A program made the translations under genes and the position numbers. The notes below the pieces were generated by a model. That model did no database searches. It was given only the letters and a program-made list of their open reading frames with translations, and had not been told where the DNA came from. Shown in pieces: positions 1 to 8,961 of a stretch of DNA of 64,000 nucleotides. The stretch covers positions 310,001 to 374,000 of the forward strand of contig NZ_WOFU01000001.1 of the NCBI RefSeq assembly GCF_016879755.1. The letters run 5' to 3'. The first letter of the stretch is position 1. Every line of letters starts with the position of its first letter. The stretch comes from Bacillus sp. B15-48 (lineage in GTDB: Bacteria > Bacillota > Bacilli > Bacillales > Cytobacillaceae).

Positions 1-744
1 AGGAATCATGTCTTGAATCGGCTTCGCTTCTTCCACCGTTGAAGTTGGATCGTGGTCCGTCCATGCTAATAATGTTGGCACGTCGATTTTTCCACACCAT
101 GATGGATCCCAACTGTAATTTTGTCTAAAATCAAGATCTTGAAGAGCAACAATATTATGAACTGCTTGTAGATAAGAAGGTTGTGTATAGATTTTGTAAC
201 GAGCTTCGATCAGTTCATCGGTTACTTGACTTTTATCATACATTAACCATTCAAGTCTTGTTTTCACATTTTCATAGTTTGCTTCGACAACCGCTTTGAT
301 TGTTGATTCTTTTAGCTTTGCCATAACTTCAACTTTGTTGTTTACATTTCCCGGTGTATTTAGTACCAACGCTTTCGCAATCCCAGGATGATGTGCAGCA
401 AACCAAGCAGCTACCCATCCGCCTAATGATTCACCAGATAAATAGAGTTCCTTTAAACCAAGTGCTTGAATTGTCCATAATAAGTGATCACTATAGGAAT
501 CAATTCCATATGGGCGGTTTGGCTTTTCTGTGTAGCCATGACCTAGCATGTCAATACAAATGACACGGAAATGCTCACTTAGCCCTCTAATATTGCGAGC
601 ATACGCTTCAATATGACCGCCTGTTCCATGAAGCAAAATAAGTGGGTCGCCGGTTCCTGCTTCAAGTACTCTCGTTTTAATTCCATTTGCATCTACATAA
701 TAATTTTTAAATTCTAAATCGGCAATATCTGTCCAAATTGACAT
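1..744 (-). CDS. alpha/beta hydrolase of meta-cleavage type, 3' end outside window
   Basis: Probably hydrolyses the ring-fission product made by the dioxygenase encoded just upstream in the same operon (inference from context). Visible: HGTGG oxyanion loop near residues 39-43 and the nucleophile elbow G-E-S-L-G with Ser near 106, then a W-T-D-H-D segment that can supply the acid. The start is ATG at 744, with GGAGGAG seven bases upstream; 248 codons are seen and the gene runs off the left edge, so the catalytic His is not visible. It is the last visible gene of the operon that starts at 3826, 52 bases after the dioxygenase stop. The substrate cannot be read from the sequence. Confidence 0.85.
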   Translation of the reverse strand, partial: MSIWTDIADLEFKNYYVDANGIKTRVLEAGTGDPLILLHGTGGHIEAYARNIRGLSEHFRVICIDMLGHGYTEKPNRPYGIDSYSDHLLWTIQALGLKELYLSGESLGGWVAAWFAAHHPGIAKALVLNTPGNVNNKVEVMAKLKESTIKAVVEANYENVKTRLEWLMYDKSQVTDELIEARYKIYTQPSYLQAVHNIVALQDLDFRQNYSWDPSWCGKIDVPTLLAWTDHDPTSTVEEAKPIQDMIP

Positions 745-796
745 GAAATCTCCTCCATCTTTTCTTTTCTTTATGCTGCTTTTCAACGTCTTTTTG

Positions 797-1726
797 TTAT
801 TTGAATTTAACGATTCCCATTCCGGTTACCCATTCAGGAATCGGCTCATAACAGACAACTTCTGGTTCAAAATCTTGGAGAATTCCTAATAACACGAGCC
901 AGTTATGAATCTCTTGACCGCCATTTCCGCCATTTTCTTCAATAAATTGGGGACTCCATTGTCTCAGCGCTTGAAAATCCTTTTCCGTAATCAAACGTAA
1001 AAACTCACGATCCCACTCTTCATTCACTGGACCTGATTTAATTTGCGTCACTCTCGTCTTGCGTGTATGCAAGTATTCGTCAAGTTGATCGATTTCTTGG
1101 CGACCATTTGTTAATACTTTAATTAGCCCTTGATCTTCAGGTTTTTCACTATCAATTTTTGGAATTGGCACCCAGTGAGAAATTCCTCCGGAAGCAACAA
1201 TGGCAACTTTTTTATCACTTTCCCATGACTCGACTGCCTTGCGGACAACTTCCCCTACTTGGAAACAACGATCCATCGTCGGCAGTGGTGGTGCTGCAGT
1301 GTTGACAGCAATTGGAACAACAGGGATTTCTAGTTCTGAATTTAAGAAATAGATCGCCTGCGTATGCCCGTGATCTACTTTCATTCTCATCGAGAAAGCG
1401 AAGTCAACGTTATTTGCCAAACCTGTATCAAGAACATGTTTTGCTAATTCCTTTTGTACAGGGATATCATATTCAGGGATTTCCCAATCTCCCCATCCTT
1501 CACATCTGTCAATCCCAACAGTAAATGAAGGCATATGATCATAAAAATAACTATTGAAATGGTCATCTGAAATAAGGACGATCACATCAGCGCCTACTTC
1601 TTCTAGCCATTTTTTCATATTTGCTGCAGTATCTAAGAAACGTTGTCCTTTTTCACCGCCACCTTCTCTATTTGTCATAATCATCGGGCTATGTGACATC
1701 GCCACACCTGCTACGATTTGCGCCAT
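797..1726 (-). CDS. class III extradiol ring-cleavage dioxygenase (LigB family), copy A
   Basis: A non-haem Fe(II) dioxygenase of the LigB/MhpB superfamily that opens a catechol-type ring next to the hydroxyls. Iron ligands and catalytic residues are recognisable: the N-terminal AMSHSPMI motif (His), DDHFNSYF (His), VDHGHTQ, and SGGISHW carrying the usual catalytic His. The product is 309 residues and a close paralogue of the protein at 6649-7584. The start is ATG at 1726 (MAQIVAGV), preceded by AGGAAG; an in-frame upstream start at 1765 is rejected because the paralogue starts at the same motif. It lies 46 bases after the RibF-like gene and 52 before the hydrolase gene, in one operon. Confidence 0.88.
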   Translation of the reverse strand: MAQIVAGVAMSHSPMIMTNREGGGEKGQRFLDTAANMKKWLEEVGADVIVLISDDHFNSYFYDHMPSFTVGIDRCEGWGDWEIPEYDIPVQKELAKHVLDTGLANNVDFAFSMRMKVDHGHTQAIYFLNSELEIPVVPIAVNTAAPPLPTMDRCFQVGEVVRKAVESWESDKKVAIVASGGISHWVPIPKIDSEKPEDQGLIKVLTNGRQEIDQLDEYLHTRKTRVTQIKSGPVNEEWDREFLRLITEKDFQALRQWSPQFIEENGGNGGQEIHNWLVLLGILQDFEPEVVCYEPIPEWVTGMGIVKFK

Positions 1727-1772
1727 TTTATCCACTTCCTTTTCTATGATAAAATTTTCTAGCATTGAAATC

Positions 1773-2597
1773 TTAATAGGCTAATATATTAGGGGTTTCC
1801 CTTCTCCCCTTTTCGCCAAAAATACGATGGTTCCAAACAACTGAAAGCTTCCCTTTCATGAGAACTGGAATTTCCTTCATAAAGGTCAGCTGCTTTTCAA
1901 CGACCATTAACTCTGTTTTTACGGATTGCCCGTCACTTTTCAATGTAACCGCATAACGACCTGGTGCCGGGAGGGTAAAGTAAGGATGCGGAGTTAAACA
2001 TGATCCATCCCAATCACATTTTACTTCATAAGATTGGCCTAATAATTTAGGCAAATCCTCAACCTTCCCAGTCAATAATCGTTCACGAATCGACGTTGAG
2101 CTAATCTTCTCTCCACCGGACTCAACTTTTTTAACCGTTGTCACATCAATTCGTCCGCCGGAGTCGCTTTTTAAACGCAGCATATTCCCTTGGCCACGGC
2201 GGCCATATGAAAAATCATAACCAGCAACTGCATGAACGACAGCTAATTTCAATAAATACTGATGGACAAATTCCTCTGGTTCGAGTGCGGCAAACTCGCG
2301 ATCAAATTCAACGAGATAGAAGGTATCAACACCTAGTTCCTTAAGCTTCGCTTCTTTTTCAGACAGCGGCATTAAATAGTGAAAACAATCCTTCCCCTCG
2401 ATGACCGTCTTCGGATGAGGAAAAAAGCTCATCACCGCAAGCGGAACATTTTTTTCCTTTGCTTTCTGCAAAGCCATTTGAATCACTTTTATATGTCCAT
2501 GATGGAGACCGTCAAAACAACCAAGCGCGATGACATTTGGCTTTGCCTTCTGTTGCCAAACGGCCAAATTTTCCTTGTTTAAATGAATCGTTTCCAT
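1773..2597 (-). CDS. FAD synthetase-like (RibF N-terminal domain) with atypical C-terminus
   Basis: The N-terminal half is a RibF-type FMN adenylyltransferase: LGCFDGLHHGHIKVI holds the HxGH nucleotidyl-transfer motif and ISSTSIRERL matches the second conserved motif. The C-terminal ~90 residues lack the GxPTAN-type signature of riboflavin kinase, and at 274 residues the protein is shorter than standard RibF (about 310). It may therefore make FAD from FMN without phosphorylating riboflavin. Sitting between the flavin hydroxylase and dioxygenase genes, it probably boosts FAD supply to the hydroxylase (inference). The start is ATG 2597 with GGAG seven bases upstream; ATGs at 2612 and 2618 overlap that Shine-Dalgarno and are rejected. 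Confidence 0.75.
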   Translation of the reverse strand: METIHLNKENLAVWQQKAKPNVIALGCFDGLHHGHIKVIQMALQKAKEKNVPLAVMSFFPHPKTVIEGKDCFHYLMPLSEKEAKLKELGVDTFYLVEFDREFAALEPEEFVHQYLLKLAVVHAVAGYDFSYGRRGQGNMLRLKSDSGGRIDVTTVKKVESGGEKISSTSIRERLLTGKVEDLPKLLGQSYEVKCDWDGSCLTPHPYFTLPAPGRYAVTLKSDGQSVKTELMVVEKQLTFMKEIPVLMKGKLSVVWNHRIFGEKGRRETPNILAY

Positions 2598-2641
2598 ACA
2601 GTCTCCTTTCATGGTCAACTAATAAAGTTAATTAGAGCCTC

Positions 2642-3826
2642 TTATCCCCTTACCCCTGATGGGAATCCGAATAATTCTTTTCCATATGAAGCTACTGCAT
2701 CTTCATATAATGAAGTTTTATGTGTCGCTACAGATAGAATATCTCTTAAGAATAATTCCATTGCTCCACCTTTATAAAGGGCGCCGCCTCCAAGTGTTAA
2801 CAATGCTCGAACAGCGATGTCGACACAAATTTTAATCGCCTTCGTACGAATCGCAAAGAACTCGGCGTTCGGTGTCACACAACCATCTTTTTCATAGTTT
2901 TCTAATAAATCAATGTACTTTTCAAGCAAAGCTTCCGCTTGATGGAATTCTGTTGTCATCTCTGCTAACACTCTCTGGCTTCGAGGTGATTCACTTTCTC
3001 TTACTCCATCCATTAAGCGAACGCGTTTTTCTGTCGCTTCTTTAAACTCTTTAAGAATACGCTCTGCACCGCCAAGTGCCATATAAGGAAACCCAAGATA
3101 GAAAGTTGGGAAGAATGGTACATGGTAGAAAGGGTATTCCGTATCATAGTCTTTCTCAGGTGGTCTTCTCGTTGCTTCTGCTGGTTCAAGGCGTAAAATA
3201 CGATCCATTGGAACGTGTACATCTTCAGCAATAATACGGTTGCTTCCTGTTCCTCTTAATCCAAAAGTATCCCAGTTTTTTACGACTTCCACTTCGGAAA
3301 CTTTCAGCATCGGCAAGCAATATTCCGGTTTATCACTATCAGGGAATTGGATCATGACGCCAACGCCTACCCAATCACTGTGCAGCACTCCGCTAACGAA
3401 GTCCCATTTCCCGCTAATGCGATAGCCATCGCCATCTTTTTCCGCTTTCCCTAGAGCAGCAAAAATATCGCAGATAAGTCCGCCTTGATTGACAATTTCA
3501 TCCTGTCCTGTTTGCGGCAAGAAAGCCGGAAGCATGTTGTGAAGCGGATAAAGGTAAGTTAACCAAGCTGCAGAAATATTGTAATTTGCCACTTTGCGCA
3601 CAACTGCTGCAAACGTTTTCAAATCAACTTGAGGTCCACCAAACTTCTTTGGTAACATCATTCTTGAAATTTCTGTTTCCTTCATTAACTTTACGACATT
3701 ATCTGAAATTGTCGCATTTTTTTCCGCTTCATGTGCTTCTTGTTCAGCTAATTTTCCAACCTTTTCAGCTGCTAATAACATCCGTTCTCTTATAGCCTCT
3801 TTTTCATTCAATACATGTATCGCCAT
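2642..3826 (-). CDS. flavin-dependent aromatic hydroxylase, acyl-CoA dehydrogenase fold (HsaA/HpaB-like), copy A
   Basis: 394 residues with the fold and length of group D flavin monooxygenases (HsaA, C2-type p-hydroxyphenylacetate hydroxylase), which add an OH ortho to a phenol using reduced flavin from a partner reductase. Supporting segments: WDFVSGVLHSDWVGVG (middle domain, flavin binding), WDTFGLRGTGSN (typical of the family) and a C-terminal four-helix part with LLTLGGGALYKG. No acyl-CoA dehydrogenase catalytic Glu context is obvious. It probably produces the catechol opened by the downstream dioxygenase. The start is ATG 3826 after AAGGGG; a GTG at 3835 is less well placed. First gene of operon A. 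A flavin reductase is not in the window. Confidence 0.82.
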   Translation of the reverse strand: MAIHVLNEKEAIRERMLLAAEKVGKLAEQEAHEAEKNATISDNVVKLMKETEISRMMLPKKFGGPQVDLKTFAAVVRKVANYNISAAWLTYLYPLHNMLPAFLPQTGQDEIVNQGGLICDIFAALGKAEKDGDGYRISGKWDFVSGVLHSDWVGVGVMIQFPDSDKPEYCLPMLKVSEVEVVKNWDTFGLRGTGSNRIIAEDVHVPMDRILRLEPAEATRRPPEKDYDTEYPFYHVPFFPTFYLGFPYMALGGAERILKEFKEATEKRVRLMDGVRESESPRSQRVLAEMTTEFHQAEALLEKYIDLLENYEKDGCVTPNAEFFAIRTKAIKICVDIAVRALLTLGGGALYKGGAMELFLRDILSVATHKTSLYEDAVASYGKELFGFPSGVRG

Positions 3827-3919
3827 GAAATACACCCCTTCTGTTTTTTTGATTTTTAGATTCCCTTTTTAACTGTATTAAGTTCAAGTTGACAATTGAA
3901 CGACTAAACAACTTCATAT

Positions 3920-3936
3920 AATGGCATCGCTTTCAA
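3920..3936 (-). promoter_or_regulatory. cre-like CcpA site, operon A leader
   Basis: On the minus strand the 17 bases read TTGAAAGCGATGCCATT, which fits the cre consensus WTGNAARCGNWWWCAWW with two mismatches. It lies about 73 bp downstream of the proposed -10, a roadblock position. The same element occurs at 8882-8898 in front of operon B, which strengthens it. Confidence 0.55.
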
Positions 3937-4008
3937 TCTGGTGTGCCATTGTATGGTTTTTGTTTTCACTATAAACACCTTATTTAAGTTCTTTTACTCT
4001 ATAAGGAT

Positions 4009-4060
4009 AATATATAGAATTCCAAATTTTCTTACTAGGGCAAAATCTGTTCATCTTTTG
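4009..4060 (-). promoter_or_regulatory. proposed regulated promoter and operator of hydroxylase operon A
   Basis: The operator is CTAGGG followed by CAAAA-N10-TTTTG (plus-strand 4035-4060). The minus-strand -10 TATATT is at 4009-4014, exactly 23 bp from the TTGCCC edge of the operator; the same 23-bp spacing is found at operon B. The -35 hexamer at the correct spacing (TAGTAA) is poor, as expected for an activator-dependent promoter. The likely ligand is the regulator encoded at 4571-6454 (inference). Confidence 0.55.
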
Positions 4061-4570
4061 TCTTTACATAAACAATTTTTGTTCATTTCAGAAAATCTGA
4101 TCATTATTTCACACTATCTTTCTGCTCGTCTACAATTGTCCATTTCTTTTATTTACCAATTTACTTTGTGTTCATTTGTTTTTCTATAAAAATTTTAGTA
4201 AATTTTAAATTTTCTAACAAGAGCAAAAACTATTTATAATTATGGTCATTTTGGACATTTTTTGTTGGTTAGTCGAGTTTGATTCGTGCAATTGGATGTG
4301 GATATGAGTGAGCAACACATATGCCTGTTCTTCACACTTGATTTATGTGTTTTGTGGAGGAGGAATGTTTGTTGTACAGACGGAAGTAGTGTGGGAGACC
4401 TCATGTATTCCATTGATTCATGGATGTTGCTGGGGGGCTTGTTTTTTCGGACTCGATTCTCTTGAAAGCTAGCGATTCTGTCCGAATGACTGCTTGATTC
4501 GGACTCATCCCCTCCGAACCTTCTGCTATTGGTTTATTAAAGAAAAAAGAGAGCCGTCCCCCTTTTTTCC

Positions 4571-6454
4571 TTAATCAATATTCAAATCTCCTAATGCAAT
4601 TAATGATTTAATGATTAATAATAATTGGTGGGTTTCATTTGGATCCCGAAGGTCTTTATTGAGCATACTCTCTATTTTCACAATTCGATGGCGTAATCCG
4701 CTCATCGATAATGCTAAATCACTCATCGTTTGCTCTAATTTTCCGCCATTTAACAAAAAGAAATACAATGTTTTTAAAAGTTCATGAATTTTTGCATCTT
4801 CGGTATGATATAGCGGACCAAGTTCTTGTTCGGCAATCATTTTAATTCCTTTAATATTTTTCGTATCAATAAGCACACCAATAATTCCTAGAGACTGGAA
4901 GGGGACAATCCCTTTTTTCAAGGTGAGACGCAAAGCAATCATTGCTTCTTCATAACATTTCGGTGCATTTTCAATCCCTTCCCCAACATTGCTAATGCCA
5001 AACTTAAATTCCCCTTGAGGATATTTGTTCGAAATAAACTGCTGAAAATCTTTAATCAAATCATTGATTATCATATCGTTAAACGTCTCTTCAGATATGA
5101 ATAAAACCATATTGCCATCACGGTTTCCAATTAATAAATTATATTTTTTCTCATTAAAATACCAAAACGTCGTTTCAAAAATTTGCTCGTGCAAAAGAAA
5201 CTCTTCTTGAAGTGAACGATCAAATTTTTTATATTCCATGACTGTAATATAATATCGTTTCGTTAAATCAATCCCGGTGTATCTGCCCCGTTTAATCATC
5301 TCGGCCGGTTGCAATTTTGCATCTAAGATTTGTTCGAGAAAATTCCCTTTCATTCGCTCAAACGATTCGAACTTCGTCTTTTCGTTCAATAAAACGATTG
5401 AAACTGCATTAGAAAACCGATCTAAAAATAAAAAATCTTCCTCATAATTATGTTCGGCACTGTTTTCATAAATAAACGAACAAAAACCGATTACTTCTTT
5501 TTGAACTAGAATAGGAGTAATGAGCCGCTCCTGCTGTTCCGTTTTTAACACTTTCCTTCTAAACGCGGAAATCTGATTTTCCTTTATTTTAAAGACATCA
5601 TTGGAACCACGACTTTCTTTAAAAAAACGATTCATATCTTCTTTTAAATCCGTATATTTTTCTTCAGACAAGCCTGAATAAGAGAGTGTACGATGACCAG
5701 TGTCTGAAATAATAATCGGAATTCGACCAATGGAAAATACCATATCTGTGATCGATTGCAGGTCACTTCCATTGGCAATTTCCTCAGCTAATTTTGTTTG
5801 AAAGCTCGATAGTTTTGTAACGAACTTTTGCTGGTCAAGCAATTGCTCATACGTCACCTCTAGTTCTTCAACGATTGGAATTTCATTATAAAAATAAGGT
5901 TGATCCTGCTTTTCGTTTTCCCATTGTTTTTGTGTTTTTACTTCCCAACGACATACGGAATCCCCTTTGCCAACACATTCGATTTCCCTCGCGAAAAGCG
6001 GTTCGCCGAACACGGTTGACATATATCCACTCGCATAGCCAATTAACGTATGGCAAACGGGCGTTTCTGATAGGCCAATTCGTTTCACATGCTCCGCTGC
6101 CTCATATGAGTTGATCCAAACTCCTCGTCCATAAACAGAGCTGAGATGATTATTCTCATCATACTCTACATCACAATCATGCTTCATTCCGGTAATATGT
6201 CCATTGGCAATATGGAGCAGCGGTCCCTTCTTCACTAGAGCTTCAACAGATGATTCCTTTTTTTTCGCTTCCTTTGCGTCGTTCACACCCATTTCCCAGC
6301 CATAATGAAACAAGAAGTCTTTCATTCTTGTAATTCCTATATTTCGAACAAGCTGCTGCCTTAGAATCCCAAATGCGGAAGAGGATGTGACTATTTTTCG
6401 GCCATTTGCTACATCGTTCTCGAAATAGCTTTCCTCAGAGATCTGGATTGTCAT
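4571..6454 (-). CDS. XylR_N/V4R phenol-sensor transcription factor with PucR-type HTH
   Basis: 627 residues. Residues 1-110 resemble the XylR_N sensor domain and about 110-172 the V4R domain. Cys134, Glu157, Cys160 and Cys168 reproduce the spacing (23, 3, 8) of the zinc site known from the phenol sensor MopR (Cys155, Glu178, Cys181, Cys189), and Trp113 matches its ligand Trp134 at the same offset. A coiled-coil/GAF-like middle is followed by a CdaR-type domain and a C-terminal helix-turn-helix of the PucR family (LEQTMSDLALSMSGLRHRI). There is no sigma-54 AAA+ domain. It lies between the two degradation gene pairs and probably activates both with a phenolic effector. The start is ATG 6454 after GGGGGGG. 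Confidence 0.85.
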   Translation of the reverse strand: MTIQISEESYFENDVANGRKIVTSSSAFGILRQQLVRNIGITRMKDFLFHYGWEMGVNDAKEAKKKESSVEALVKKGPLLHIANGHITGMKHDCDVEYDENNHLSSVYGRGVWINSYEAAEHVKRIGLSETPVCHTLIGYASGYMSTVFGEPLFAREIECVGKGDSVCRWEVKTQKQWENEKQDQPYFYNEIPIVEELEVTYEQLLDQQKFVTKLSSFQTKLAEEIANGSDLQSITDMVFSIGRIPIIISDTGHRTLSYSGLSEEKYTDLKEDMNRFFKESRGSNDVFKIKENQISAFRRKVLKTEQQERLITPILVQKEVIGFCSFIYENSAEHNYEEDFLFLDRFSNAVSIVLLNEKTKFESFERMKGNFLEQILDAKLQPAEMIKRGRYTGIDLTKRYYITVMEYKKFDRSLQEEFLLHEQIFETTFWYFNEKKYNLLIGNRDGNMVLFISEETFNDMIINDLIKDFQQFISNKYPQGEFKFGISNVGEGIENAPKCYEEAMIALRLTLKKGIVPFQSLGIIGVLIDTKNIKGIKMIAEQELGPLYHTEDAKIHELLKTLYFFLLNGGKLEQTMSDLALSMSGLRHRIVKIESMLNKDLRDPNETHQLLLIIKSLIALGDLNID

Positions 6455-6600
6455 TTGTTAACCCCCCCATTCTCTTATCTTTTATTGAACTCTCCATCGG
6501 CGATTTACACGTTCAGCGCCTCTTTTATTGAAAGCCTTTTCACTATTTTAAAATGAAATTGAAAAGATTACAAATCTTGCTTAATATGTTCATAAAAAAA

Positions 6601-6635
6601 GGATAATAATGAGAGAAATCCCCTCATTATTATCC
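6601..6635 (-). terminator. intrinsic terminator after operon B
   Basis: Perfect 13-bp stem (GGATAATAATGAG with its complement) and a nine-base loop, followed on the minus strand by seven T. It ends the transcript of the copy B gene pair and separates it from the regulator gene. Confidence 0.85.
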
Positions 6636-6648
6636 TACAAAATATCCT

Positions 6649-7584
6649 TTACCCTTGTTTGAATTGGACAATCCCCATCCCAGTAACCCATTCAGGAATG
6701 GCCTCATAACAAGCAACCTCTGGTTTAAAGTCTTGAAGAATCCCTAGTAGTACGAGCCAGTTATGGATTTCTTGGCCGCCATTGCCGCCATTCTCTTCAA
6801 TATATTCTGGACTCCATTGGCGCAGTGCTTGAAAATCTTTTTCCGTAATCAAGCGTAAAAACTCGCGATCCCATTCTTCATTCACTGGTCCCGATTTAAT
6901 TTGTGTTACCCTCGTTTCCCGCGTCGTCAAATACTCATCTAGCTGCTCAATTTCTTGTCGCCCGTTAACGAGTACTTTAATTAATCCTTGATCTTCCGGC
7001 TTTTCGCTTTCAACTTTTGGAATTGGCACCCAGTGCGAAATTCCCCCGGAAGCAACGATTGCTACTTTTTTGTCCGTATCCCATGATTCAATCGCTTGGC
7101 GAACAATTTCTCCAACTTGGAAACAGCGGTCCATTGTCGGTAGAGGCGGTGCAACCGTATTGACCGCAATTGGTACGACCGGAATCGTCAATTCGGGATC
7201 TAAAAAGTAAATGGCTTGTGTGTGGCCATGATCTACCTTCATTTTCATCGTAAAAGCGAAATCAACATTATTTGCTAAACCTGCATCAAGAATATGCCTT
7301 GCTAATTCTTTTTGAACAGGAATCTGGTATTCGGGAATTTGCCAATCCCCCCAACCTTCACAATCACCTATTCCGATTGTGAACGACGGCATATGGTCAT
7401 AAAAATAACTATTAAAATGGTCATCCGATATTAAGACGATGATTTCAGCACCAACCTCGTTTAGCCACTCTTTCATTTTACTTGCCGTCCGAATGAAATT
7501 CTGTCCTTTTTCACCGCCACCAGCTTCATTTGTCATGATCATTGGACTATGTGACATTGCCACACCTGCTACAATTTCAGCCAT
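6649..7584 (-). CDS. class III extradiol ring-cleavage dioxygenase (LigB family), copy B
   Basis: 311 residues, near-identical in layout to the copy at 797-1726: AMSHSPMI, DDHFNSYF, VDHGHTQ and SGGISHW are all kept, so it should be an active Fe(II) extradiol enzyme. Differences cluster at scattered surface-type positions and at the C-terminus, consistent with an older tandem duplication rather than a recent one. The start is ATG 7584 with AAGGAT eight bases upstream. It is the second gene of operon B, 73 bases behind hydroxylase B, and ends just before a strong terminator. It may differ from copy A in ring substituent preference; the sequence does not say. Confidence 0.87.
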   Translation of the reverse strand: MAEIVAGVAMSHSPMIMTNEAGGGEKGQNFIRTASKMKEWLNEVGAEIIVLISDDHFNSYFYDHMPSFTIGIGDCEGWGDWQIPEYQIPVQKELARHILDAGLANNVDFAFTMKMKVDHGHTQAIYFLDPELTIPVVPIAVNTVAPPLPTMDRCFQVGEIVRQAIESWDTDKKVAIVASGGISHWVPIPKVESEKPEDQGLIKVLVNGRQEIEQLDEYLTTRETRVTQIKSGPVNEEWDREFLRLITEKDFQALRQWSPEYIEENGGNGGQEIHNWLVLLGILQDFKPEVACYEAIPEWVTGMGIVQFKQG

Positions 7585-7657
7585 GTTTTCCCATCCTTTA
7601 TGCTTAAATTTTCACAATCCATTTATTTTCTTTAAAATTATTAGAAACTGGAAGAGG

Positions 7658-8842
7658 TTAGCCTCTTACCCCGCCATCAAAACCAAATACTTGCTTTCCG
7701 TAGGCAGCAACTGCATCCTCATACAATGACGTCTTATGTGTGGCAACACCAATCATATCTCGTAAGAACAACTCCATTGCGCCACCCTTGTAAAGAGCAC
7801 CGCCTCCAAGAGTTGTTAACGCTCGAACGGCAATCTCTGTACAAATTTTAACGGCCTTCGTTCTTAATGCGAAAAATTCTGCCATCGGTGTTTCTGCACC
7901 ATTTTTTTCATAGTTTACGAGCAAGTCCATATATTTTTCCATTAGCGCTTCCGCTTGGTGAAATTCAGTCGTCAATTCTGCTAACACTCTTTGGCTACGA
8001 GGAGACTCACTTTCACGCACTCCATCCATTAAGCGAACTCGCTTCTCTGTTAACTCTTTAAATTCTTTGAGAATACGCTCTGCCCCGCCGATTGCCATGT
8101 AGGCGAACCCAAAGTAAAAGGCTGGATAAAATGGCACATGATAGAAAGGATAGTCCTTGTCATAATCTGCTTCTGGCGGTCTTCGAGTCGCTTCCGCAAC
8201 ATCAAGTCGTAAAATTCGCTCCATTGGAACGTATACATCTTTCGCAATGACACGATTGCTTCCTGTTCCTCTTAGGCCAAAGGTATCCCAGTTTTTCACA
8301 ATCTCCACTTCAGATCCTTTTAACATCGGCAAACAAAATTCTGGTTGATCACTATCAGGAAGCTGCATCATGACACCCACACCTACCCAGTCACTGTGAA
8401 GGACGCCGCTCACATAGTCCCACTGACCACTAATTCGGTAGCCATCGCCATCTCTTTCTGCTTTTCCTAAAGCGGCAAATATATCACAGATAAGTCCACC
8501 TTGATTGACGATTTCATCTCGGCCAGAAGGCGGCAAATAAGCAGGTAAAATATTATGAAGCGGATAAAGATACGTTAACCACGCAGCCGAAAGATTGTAA
8601 TTTGCCACCTTGCGCACAACCTTTGCAAGCGTTTTCAAATCTGTTTGCGGTCCACCATATTTTTTAGGCAACATCATTCTTGCGATTTCCGTTTCTTTGA
8701 TTAACTCAATCACATTGTCAGAAACAGTTGAATTTTCCTCCGCTAATTGTGCTTCCTGTTCAGCAAGCTTACCGATTTTCTCTGCCCCTAATAATAATCT
8801 TTCTACTGTCGCCTTTTCCTCACTTAATGCATGCATAACCAT
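7658..8842 (-). CDS. flavin-dependent aromatic hydroxylase (HsaA/HpaB-like), copy B
   Basis: 394 residues, paralogue of the protein at 2642-3826 and collinear with it along the whole length, including WDYVSGVLHSDWVGVG, WDTFGLRGTGSN and the C-terminal ALTTLGGGALYKG. Expected to hydroxylate a phenol with reduced flavin supplied by a separate reductase. The start is ATG 8842, eight bases after GGGG, mirroring copy A. It heads operon B; unlike operon A there is no RibF-like or hydrolase gene here, so the pair may depend on operon A for those functions. The promoter region contains the same operator and cre box as operon A. Confidence 0.82.
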   Translation of the reverse strand: MVMHALSEEKATVERLLLGAEKIGKLAEQEAQLAEENSTVSDNVIELIKETEIARMMLPKKYGGPQTDLKTLAKVVRKVANYNLSAAWLTYLYPLHNILPAYLPPSGRDEIVNQGGLICDIFAALGKAERDGDGYRISGQWDYVSGVLHSDWVGVGVMMQLPDSDQPEFCLPMLKGSEVEIVKNWDTFGLRGTGSNRVIAKDVYVPMERILRLDVAEATRRPPEADYDKDYPFYHVPFYPAFYFGFAYMAIGGAERILKEFKELTEKRVRLMDGVRESESPRSQRVLAELTTEFHQAEALMEKYMDLLVNYEKNGAETPMAEFFALRTKAVKICTEIAVRALTTLGGGALYKGGAMELFLRDMIGVATHKTSLYEDAVAAYGKQVFGFDGGVRG

Positions 8843-8881
8843 TCATAACACCCCTTCGTTTTTTTGTTCCAATCAAAAATA

Positions 8882-8898
8882 ATTGGAATCGCTTTCAT
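8882..8898 (-). promoter_or_regulatory. cre box (CcpA), operon B leader
   Basis: Minus strand ATGAAAGCGATTCCAAT matches the cre consensus at all but one position. It lies about 64 bp downstream of the proposed -10, the same arrangement as operon A. It implies repression by preferred sugars. Confidence 0.65.
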
Positions 8899-8961
8899 TC
8901 ATAACCTACTTAAGTTAGTAATCTTATTCACTGTTTAAAAACAGTTTGTTTGTATGAATCT

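Larger units (their letters stand above)
3827..4570. other. 744-bp intergenic region between operon A promoter and regulator gene
   Basis: Holds the operon A control region: a cre-like box at 3920-3936, a -10 at 4009-4014 and an operator at 4035-4060, listed separately. A weaker operator-like half copy lies at 4091-4108 (GAAAATCTGATCATT), and TTTCTGCTCGTCTA near 4119-4132 recurs upstream of hydroxylase B. Around 4446-4496 a TTCGGAC / GTCCGAATG repeat resembles one at 37618-37670. The remainder is AT-rich and I see no convincing gene; the predicted reading frames here have no ribosome binding sites. Confidence 0.6.

Noticed and set aside
3941-4189. 82-codon plus-strand frame between hydroxylase A and the regulator
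   Set aside because: Low-complexity hydrophobic reading with no ribosome site; overlaps the operator and promoter region.
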